From positions 5,828,001-5,892,000 of the forward strand of contig JAYKYS010000014.1 of NCBI GenBank assembly GCA_036924285.1: a stretch of DNA of 64,000 nucleotides. Direction: 5' to 3'. The DNA comes from Asterella californica. Lineage: Eukaryota > Streptophyta > Marchantiopsida > Marchantiales > Aytoniaceae. Position 1 is the first letter of the stretch. Each line of letters begins with the position of its first letter. The translations under genes and the position numbers were made by a program. Shown piece after piece: positions 39,801 through 46,556 of this stretch. Under the pieces are notes generated by a model. It was given only the letters and a program-made list of their open reading frames with translations. It was not told the origin of the DNA and made no database searches.

Positions 39801-40912
39801 ACGTAGTGACCATTCAACTGGACTTCGATCTTTGAAGCCCTAGTGCATACCTCTGAAGCATGCACATCCACCACACCAACTCCCACAGACTTTGATGTCT
39901 TGCTCTTGGGTTTCTTCTTCTTGCTTCTCTTAGAACTCAGTCCTCCTCTGAGTTCCCTTCGTAAGCTGGGATTAAGTGCGATCAGTTGTCCAACAGTGAT
40001 GTTGGCTTTCTGAGCACTCACATCTTCAACCACATCATATCCCGCTTGGGAAGATGAAATGGTGAAATCCGCCATCCCTAGCTTCCTTCTTGGCTCCCTT
40101 GGTGTACTCGAAACATTACTCGAACGAGTACTTCTACTTGTTGACTCCTCCATGAAAACCGGTTCATCAGAAAATCGAGTTCTTTTCCTTTCTTGAGCTA
40201 AAAGCTCCACCGATGCATGAGAAGAGTTTGAACTCTCTCCTTTCTCGTAGATGGGATCTCGCACGACATCGATAGTAGCCACCCCATTGTCTCGTCCTTG
40301 TGATGGATTTCCTCCACCCACATTCATTCTGATAGCTTCGGCACCTCTTGCTCCGTTGTTAGGACAATTTCGCTGGAAATGAGAACCTCCACACGTCCAA
40401 CAAGTGATTCCTCCAAAGTTACCTTGGTTGCCTCCAAAGTTACATTGATTTCCTCGGTTGGGATTGTTGTCGTAACCTCTTTGACCTCCTCCTCCACCTT
40501 TGTTCCTCCATTCTCGTAACTGCACCACGTTTATCTTGAGATCCGCAAGAGTATCGGTGATGCTCTTCAGCTCGGCATGAAAATCAGAGGTGGCTGTAGA
40601 CATCGTTGTTGGGACAAACGGTCTTGGCACCATCGTTGGAGTAGGAGCTGACGTTGAAGCAATCACCAATTGTGATGGTGCAGGTGCGATCGTTGTGACT
40701 ACACCAGGAGTCGGAGTTGACACCGGAGCAGCATGATGAGGTTGGATGATATCTCCTTCATCCAAACTCTCTTTCATATTTGTCGCTATCTTGATGGTCT
40801 CCGCTTTGGTTGCTAGCTTCTCGTACCTCACTTGGGTTCGAATTGAAGGCCTCAACCCTCCCACCAAGTTCTTGGTCAACACTGCTCCAATCCTCGCCAT
40901 CGTTAACTCCAC
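36800..40912 (-). CDS. Ty3 gag-pol polyprotein (nucleocapsid, protease, RT, RNase H, integrase)
   Basis: A single 1,370-codon frame. Residues 1-60 are the end of the capsid. A Pro/Thr-rich linker precedes the zinc knuckle at 171-183 (C-X2-C-X3-H-X4-C). The protease has VDGGS with Asp377 and LLLGRPWL at 446-452. RT spans about 620-860, with CIDYKKLNA, DGYSGYNQI, MPFGLCNAPATFQRF and the catalytic FIDD at 771-774. RNase H spans about 915-1035, with Asp922, Glu963 and Asp989. The integrase has the zinc domain (HEFHDG, GGHF, CKTCDVC) and catalytic Asp1202, Asp1262 and Glu1298. All catalytic residues are in place. The RT style resembles Tat/Athila-type elements. The last ~25 residues are frameshift read-through. 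Confidence 0.92.
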   Translation of the reverse strand: MELTMARIGAVLTKNLVGGLRPSIRTQVRYEKLATKAETIKIATNMKESLDEGDIIQPHHAAPVSTPTPGVVTTIAPAPSQLVIASTSAPTPTMVPRPFVPTTMSTATSDFHAELKSITDTLADLKINVVQLREWRNKGGGGGQRGYDNNPNRGNQCNFGGNQGNFGGITCWTCGGSHFQRNCPNNGARGAEAIRMNVGGGNPSQGRDNGVATIDVVRDPIYEKGESSNSSHASVELLAQERKRTRFSDEPVFMEESTSRSTRSSNVSSTPREPRRKLGMADFTISSSQAGYDVVEDVSAQKANITVGQLIALNPSLRRELRGGLSSKRSKKKKPKSKTSKSVGVGVVDVHASEVCTRASKIEVQLNGHYVSEVLVDGGSAVNAISERLMKKLGMEPTRPASIVVGMANKQRVRPLGVLEKVVVSVMGVQTLMSFQVLKDSSYDLLLGRPWLRAVRTTDRWHKGYLRIGPRNHRVIVPLSGVRVVTSDSDRPTSDYWESDTEDDQSVLEVDTGDSYDQESSSEDEGFGRDESLHQLSAIDLLLRPAVEKDPDKEELSEAEIVRRLSTLKFGINVTQEEKSRFLDIFRKYIHVFAFSYKDLKEVTLETHRIELEENARPVRQKQRKVNPTTTMMVKEEIDKLREASFIYEVENSEWVSPIVIVKKKNGKLRVCIDYKKLNAVTKKDYYPLSFIDEILEEVAGHEWYSFGDGYSGYNQIKIAQEYQQLTTFTTPWGTFAFRVMPFGLCNAPATFQRFMNKVFEPFIRKFVRDFIDDFCVYGRKEDHFDHVIKVLQRLEQANASLNPEKCIFGCEEGLLLGHIISKNGIAVDPEKVKKIVDLPFLIKLTKLRQFLGMVGYYRRFVFSFSNKAIALTMYMKKGVDFDLIVHDQKAKEAFEELKKALVTAPIFAKPEWSKAFILYTDASNVAIGCTLSQLDGDGHDHPIAYASRQMVPTEKNYSVTEREGLAVIFGLKKFRHYLLGGKFSIVTDHKALKYIFNKPNAEGRIARWKILLTEYDYVIEDRPGKKHANADLLSRAYDDEGEEPFDDSFPDEHLMTITSIEEIPDEYKEIWSFLVDGSFLEGMHTRERNALIKRCKPYTMVEGILFHQGADGLLRRAVGQKEAFKLMHEFHDGTVCGGHFAGKITAFKILDAGCHWRGIFKECLDYCKTCDVCQAFALKSTRTPPLRSIPVLGPFEKWGIDFVGPLNKTPRGNRYIVVVTDYCTKWVEARPLRETNETKVGRFLWERIITRFGCPLELVSDRGGEFVGSMTTAMLQHFSIKPRVTTSYKRNANGLAEKTNLTLCMMLAKDAGVETAKHTWDKRLHAILWEYRTTTKTSTEYSPFRRFMEWSPSCRSNSNWILFKLFNES

Positions 40913-40945
40913 ATTGTCTCCACTCTTCCGTAGGACCGTCCGAAA

Positions 40946-41296
40946 TCATTGCTCCAACTTATCCACCCTTTCGGCATATTGCCAAACTTTCTCGTCGCCT
41001 CGTTGTTTCAAATGAGTAAGCTCCATCATGAGCTTCTCATAACTCTCTTCTGGAAGAAATTCTTCGATGAGTGCATTACTCAACGTCTCCCATGTGTCCT
41101 CAACTGCACCAGGTGTCTGACTCTTCACTCGGTCTTCATACCACGTAAGAGCAAAATCTTCTAAAAACTCCGGCAGTAACAACACCCATTCTTCCTTCCT
41201 TCTCACGTTGTTTCCGATGCAACCCCTTTTGAAGTCTCGTACAAATGGTTCTACATCTTCATTGTCCTTCCCATGAAACACTGGTAACTTCCCCAT
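40946..41296 (-). CDS. Ty3 gag capsid domain, separated from gag-pol by one stop
   Basis: These 116 codons begin MGKLPVFHGKDNEDVEPF and carry the usual retrotransposon gag signature: a Phe-x-Gly start, a WVLLLPEFLEDFALTWYEDR block, and EFLPEESYEKLM followed by LTHLKQRGDEKVWQY. The frame stops with TGA after LEQ, and the same frame reopens at once into the gag-pol polyprotein, so one codon separates them. The plus-strand copy has a stop one codon earlier. Gag forms the virus-like particle that packages the element RNA. Confidence 0.88.
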   Translation of the reverse strand: MGKLPVFHGKDNEDVEPFVRDFKRGCIGNNVRRKEEWVLLLPEFLEDFALTWYEDRVKSQTPGAVEDTWETLSNALIEEFLPEESYEKLMMELTHLKQRGDEKVWQYAERVDKLEQ

Positions 41297-41591
41297 CTTG
41301 TAACTATTCTTTTCTACCCTTCTAACTTTTGTGCAATAACTACACGTTAAAAGAGTACGAACATCACCAATTCCATTCGCGAATAATCTACCATAGGTAA
41401 AATGAAAGGAAATGGTTGTAACAACACCTCTTGTGCCATCTCTTCTCCCAAGGTAATCATGAGTCTGAGTCGCATCACCGTCTTCTCCACCATCCGAATG
41501 ACGATCTCCATCACAACTCAGCCGAGTCCTCTTTTGAAGTTGACAACTTCTCCGTCTCAGCTCTTTGAGTCTCGTCCAACTTCTCGACTAC

Positions 41592-41822
41592 TTACGTAAG
41601 TAGGGCGGCCACATCGACGCACTTGTGTCCTCTTGATAGATCACCCACTCCACAACTTGGACAAGGATCTTCGCCTAAAAGATGAATTGGCACTGGTGAC
41701 GATGGACCCACTCGAAGACTTAAATCAGTAAACTCCCGCTTCCCTTTAGCTCTCTCGGTTCTGATTCTAGTTGGACAATTCACTACTTTGTGTCCCAACC
41801 CTCTACAAAAATAACACCACAA
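41592..41822 (-). CDS. Upstream zinc-knuckle reading frame of the Ty3 leader
   Basis: This short frame upstream of gag begins MWCYFCRGLGHKVVNC, a canonical C-X2-C-X4-H-X4-C zinc knuckle at 41816-41775, followed by a basic stretch and a second Cys pair (CPSCGVG). In-frame sequence continues upstream to about 41985 (VRLRNLPQGLDVIVSVG and EIIVEFENPS) behind a stop six residues after a possible ATG. So the original protein was longer and perhaps about 135 residues. It may be an extra nucleic-acid-binding product or the original N-terminus of gag, with the capsid start now internal. Function is not established. Confidence 0.6.
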   Translation of the reverse strand: MWCYFCRGLGHKVVNCPTRIRTERAKGKREFTDLSLRVGPSSPVPIHLLGEDPCPSCGVGDLSRGHKCVDVAALLT

Positions 41823-41990
41823 GTCGGTTTCTACTCTTCTCCTCGGAGATTCTACTTGAGGTTTAGTACTAGGGTTTTCAAACTCGACGATAATCTCTCT
41901 CGAACTTTCTCCGACACTTACTATGACATCTAAACCTTGAGGAAGGTTTCTAAGTCTAACTTTTCAATCTTTTGAATTTCCACTCATGTT

Positions 41991-44540
41991 GCACCTTCTC
42001 AACCATTAAGTGGACAAAGTATCATAGAGGAAAATAATTCTACATCACTTTCTTAACTCTTTCGAGCTTTATATTGGAATTCGTGTATTATACATGCTAT
42101 ACACGAAATAAAATCTAATCTAAAATTAACTATCGAAGATATGATCCTCCTCACCATCGTTTGTACTAATCACAACAGACATCTTGAACTCACTCTAGGA
42201 AGGTGTGGATTTGAGAAGCCGGGAAGCTTGGGAGACACTGGTCCATTTCTCAGTTTCCTACTTCTCGAAACAAATACCAACTCTCAAGTTCACTCTGGAT
42301 TCACATCAAGCTTCTCACAACTCAAATTCCAATCCAATCCAACTACTTGATGTGAATTTCAAAAATTTAGCTTCTGGAAATGTCCAGACATTCAAACGAA
42401 TCTTCTGTCCACGAATTCTGGGACAAAAGTGTAGTAGGGTAAAGAAATTGATGGACAGAACAAAGAATTTTGAAGCAGGGGGAGAACAAAGAAGAGATTG
42501 GGGAGAGGGCTGTCAAAAATTGGATAGCGCTTCCACGTCCAATTTTCTCAGAAGAAATTTCAGGAAAGAGGAGAATTCGATAGGCTTCCTGTAACGATCG
42601 GAGAAGCGTGAAAAACATAGGAACAAAACGACAAAAATGATGAAAAAAGACAAGAAGCGAGAAGAACCTCAGTACTGTATTTCCAATGTGCTACGCTTCT
42701 GCTTGCTTCTTCAGTCTTCTGCACACCTCAGTGATTCGATCTTGCTCTTATGTCTTCGTCTTATCACGATCTTACTACGACTTGAAGCTTCGATTCTCAA
42801 TTCCAATCTTCGATTCCCAATCCTTCTACCTTGAGTGCATTTCCTATTGGAAGACGTCCTCTCTCACTTTCTCACTGTAGTTCGCTTCTGTACGCGCTTC
42901 CATTGTCCTTGTCAATTCAAAATAGAGTAGAGAAGCAGAAGAAAAAGGTATGGTGTTGATGCGTCTTTGGCTTCCATGCGTTTAAGTAATTGCTCAATCG
43001 ACCCTAGCCCTACTTATTGCGGTAGTGACTGTACTTTAAGTATACTTAACCAACTCTAGTTGGTACGCGGTTAATAATTCTCGTGGTTATAGTCATCGTC
43101 TTCCTGGGAAGCACACTCTGTCTTCTAGCTTCCGTCTTCCTGCTTCGGAAGAAGTTGACTTCTTCTCACGCCTTAAGTTCATCTTCCCGCTAAGCAAGGT
43201 GTAAACTTTAAGAAATAAGGTTACTTCAATTATATAGACACGTCATTAACTTAAAATTTTCAAAAAAATCTCCAATCTTGCAAATGATGGACACCACAGA
43301 AATACTCGTTTTATCTCTTCTCGTCTGTCGATTTGCTCGTTTCATGCAACGTGTTTGACGAAGACGAAGCACGTCAGCCTTTCTTTCTTGTTTCAATGTT
43401 CGGCCTTCTTTGTTTGCCATCAGAGACTCGGTCTTTCTCCAACTGCATCAGACGTCGAGGAATGAAAAGGAGTGAGCTGTACTTCCTTCGAACACGCCTC
43501 CATGGATCGAACAGTATGAGCTGGAATTCTAGGGCAAGCATGCGATGCGAAGGGCTTCGCAACCGTCTCTACTACTGGCAGATAAGTCTTCTGTTCTCCA
43601 TATATTCTATCTCCACTGCATGGACAGTTTAGACTTGACTGATGCAAGTGTTCGGCAGAAGTAGTCCAGGAGTCGCTTGTAGACAATACTGCCGATATGT
43701 TGGACGACTCGCACACTCGATCCACATAGAGGAATTTGGCTGGCTCAACTTGTCTCTTACTGTTTCACGTTTTTCTTATTTGTCCGCACTAATACCTATG
43801 ATTTGTTCTCAAATAGCGTCATTGAGCTCACTCGCGCATATATGTATTTAGACCTCGATTTTACAAAACAAGTCTTCTTTTTTTGGTGAAGTTCGACTAC
43901 GTGAAGATTTGCAAAAGTTGTTCACCGTGTCCGTTGCACCCTACTTCGATACGTTGTCTCTTCGGTCCCTATAGATTTTTCTCATTTTCCTCTGACAATC
44001 TCTTGCTTTACTTGCAGGATCGAAGATTTCACATGTTCTCCTACCCTGCCTTCTTTAAATGTTCGAACAACAATTTTCAATCCACCATCGCTTTCTCGTA
44101 CAGGGCACGGTCACTTTCCTGCATATTTCTGTTCTTGATCCGTTCCAGTTCTGTTTTCTTTGTCGTCATTTTTTCTCCTTTTCACGAGATGATGTCATTG
44201 AGGAGACAAGCGAGGGCAAAGAGATTGAGCCTGGAGGTCTCGATGACGGTTTGCAAGATCGGGAGTGACCTCGAAATATTCTTATTTCCTCTACTTGCTA
44301 ACTTTTTGCATACAGAATGTTTGTCAAGAGTCTTCTCTATGGAGCACGGAGACCGTTTGCTTCACTTACATTTCCAAGACATTATTTGCATCTAAGCGAA
44401 ATCTTCCATTGATATCAAGAAACGTCTTTTCCTGGCTCTTGGGTGGGAGAAGGAGAAACCCTTTGGTGCTCAAGTTTGTGTCAAACTGTTCTCCAACAAG
44501 AAGCTCCACACATTTGTCGGAATGATCGGATACTACGTAG
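41991..44540. other. Gene-free stretch right of the Ty3 copy
   Basis: From 42150 to 43200 the sequence is rich in AGAAGC/GCTTCT words, like the inverted arms and 34500-35500, so it may be another part of the element into which the Ty3 copy inserted. From 43300 to 44530 it is pyrimidine-rich plus-strand sequence with short open frames (up to 170 codons at 43883-44395) that carry many Phe, Ser and Cys and no motif I recognise. I see no second Ty3 LTR here. Confidence 0.45.
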
Positions 44541-44978
44541 TATCTTGTTTTACGAGCTCGACTCACATTCAAGTGTTTTTTCTTCTTCTTCATATAAGGC
44601 TACAATTCACATTCAGTTCACATTCTGACAATAGAAAAAAAAGTATCAAAATGTATAGAAATGTTGATCTTGGAGACACCTTATGATAATGCTTACTAAC
44701 CACAATTGAAATTATTTTGCAAGTTCTTTGTAATGGCTCGTATGGTTCATATTTATCAACTATAGAAGCATGATGGAGAGCTAATATCAATGGGTTTGTT
44801 GGTTTTTAGAGAGTTAGAGTAAAACATTGCAAGCTTTTAGCTAAGTCAATGTTGAAACTCACACAATTGTTTGAGTGTCTATTCTAGTTTGAGATCCAAG
44901 AATCCTTGATCTCATCAATCCTAAATCGGAAAGATTTGTGCAGTTGAGGACACATGAGAGACGTCGAGTAATGCACTC
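44541..44978 (+). repeat. Right copy of the direct repeat, ending in a gag scrap
   Basis: Matches 20684-20960 in the same orientation, from TCTTGTTTTACGAGCTCG onward, with a fuller 3' portion. The last ~42 bp (44936-44978) are gag sequence of the Ty3 family in plus orientation (GTGCAGTTGAGGACACATG onward), cut off after GCACTC. Both copies therefore carry the same kind of fusion between this sequence and gag. Confidence 0.75.
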
Positions 44979-45280
44979 TGAAGGACGACCAGGAGGAGCA
45001 CCATATTGCCAGCCTGAAGAACATTAACCAGTCGATGATCAGTGATGGAAAGGAGCTGTTCATGTTACTGAGAGCTGCCAACACTAAGAATCGGGTGGAG
45101 CTAAGTTATTTCAACATACTTCAACGAGCGCTTCAGTTCAATAGATATAAAAGCCACCATCCGCTTTCAACAACATTTCTGCGTTGTCTGCGTGCCATGC
45201 TTATGTCTGGCAAATACATGCCCTCTCCCATGTGGCTCTTTCAACATGGTATACACAAGAGACGCGCTGACGCGCTATGA
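44972..45280 (+). CDS. Unrecognised coding-like fragment
   Basis: About 100 open codons begin inside the gag scrap and continue with a segment of protein-like composition. The motifs are KDDQEEHHIASLKNINQSM, SDGKELFMLLRAANTKNR and VELSYFNILQRALQ, which look like amphipathic helices. I do not recognise it. It lacks its own clear start, and the fusion with gag suggests a captured or broken exon rather than a working gene. It could also be chance. Confidence 0.3.
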   Translation, partial: CTLKDDQEEHHIASLKNINQSMISDGKELFMLLRAANTKNRVELSYFNILQRALQFNRYKSHHPLSTTFLRCLRAMLMSGKYMPSPMWLFQHGIHKRRADAL

Positions 45281-45524
45281 AACTCGCTCCTCAGGCCTGG
45301 GATATTGATGAGATTTTCTTCTTTAGAGAAAGAGACCGTTGCTCCAACTGTAAGCAGATTTATTATCGCCAGCAAGAGAAGAGTATTATCGCCAGCAAGA
45401 GAAGAGAGACGACCCAGAAGACAGAACAGAAGTGCCATCGGAAGCAGAGATCCAACCTTCACACAATGGCATGTTTTCCCATTGAGGTTTGAAGTTTGAC
45501 GATACATTACACGATAGGGACAGA

Positions 45525-45590
45525 ACTTGTACAGTGCGTGTAGCTAGTGATACACCTTGTACAGCTACTGGGGTTCCACCTTGTACAGCA
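45525..45590. repeat. Three spaced CTTGTACAG motifs
   Basis: CTTGTACAG occurs three times at roughly 25-bp spacing, with CACC before two of the copies. It lies in spacer between the transposon block and the 3' end of the KEA gene. Function is unknown. Confidence 0.6.
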
Positions 45591-45606
45591 CCTGGTAGCA
45601 ATAGTC

Positions 45607-45812
45607 ATTTTACTGTAAGTGATATGTTAATGATCACTCGTGTGCAGTGTATATCACAGTAGTTCTCTAATGAAAACTGTGCACTGTGTTGATTTTGAAC
45701 TATAATACCATGGTCCCTGGGTTTTACTGTAACTCATATGTTAGCAACCACTGGTCTGCACAGTATATCACAGTATTGTGCACTGTGCTGGTTTCGAAGT
45801 ATAATACGATGT
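45607..45812. repeat. Imperfect ~110-bp tandem repeat
   Basis: Two units starting TTTTACTGTAA (45607 and 45721) share ATATGTTA, a TGCAGTGTATATCACAGTA-type block, CTGTGCACTGTG and a TATAATAC end. The second unit has an internal deletion. The units include short palindromes around TGCACAGT and TGCAGTGTATA. No coding capacity is visible. Confidence 0.65.
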
Positions 45813-46556
45813 GGATTTATCAACAACATTTTAATATAACGCGCCCTTCTGCGCTAGACTACTGTGAAACCGATTGCAGACTGCATTACTGTGCGTTTCC
45901 AAACTACTTCTGAATGCTATGTGGTCTTCGTGAACACAATAATATTCACACGAAACGTTATTTGCGGCTCTGTTGCACACCGGAGGGAAAAATTATTTCT
46001 ATACCGCATTCTTCAAGAAAAATTGTTTATCTGGACGATCGAAACCTACGTGAGGTGAATAATATACATAACATAAGAATTAGATCACAGGATATTGAGT
46101 AGAGTGACCTATACTGGACAGATTAGCAAGACAGTTCCCTCAAAGAACACGATACTTTTGTACGAAGTTGTATGAGTGTGAGTGGGTTGATTCTAATGTG
46201 TGCAATTTGTTTCATGAGAATTACTGATTGCATAGTTAGAATATATAGTTTTCAAAGCACGAAATTTGTTGGCGCAACTACAGCAGATAAACTAACGTCG
46301 TCAGAAAAGATCGATAGCGGAAGCTCAGAGGAAGAATGTATCCACCTCAAGCAGCATACGGCAGTCTCAAATGACATAGAAGTTAAATGGCTCTGTTACT
46401 CATCCTTCTAATATTCACATTTCAAATTATCATGTACATTTCAAAATTGAAAGTGCCCTTTTGAGTAGTCTCTAGCTGTCCCGGGTGCGTGTCAGTATCC
46501 CATGCATATTACGGCGCTAGATGGCTACCATAGAAAGTACACAGAAGTAATTGCTC

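Larger units (their letters stand above)
35561..41990 (-). mobile_element. Ty3/gypsy LTR retrotransposon, nearly intact coding region, minus strand
   Basis: In minus-strand order it has a zinc-knuckle reading frame, gag, a long gag-pol frame, polypurine tract and 3' LTR. It is the same family as 20961-28384. The coding region has few visible breaks: stops in the leader frame and between leader and gag, one stop between gag and the long frame, and one frameshift near 36877. I do not find the matching 5' LTR in 42000-45000, so the 5' side is truncated or replaced and target-site duplications cannot be read. The right edge given here is where coding-like sequence ends. Confidence 0.9.

Noticed and set aside
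43883..44395. 170-codon plus-strand frame in the gap right of the Ty3 copy
   Set aside because: Phe/Ser/Cys-rich from pyrimidine-rich DNA, no recognisable motif, no splice context. I left it as unexplained spacer.
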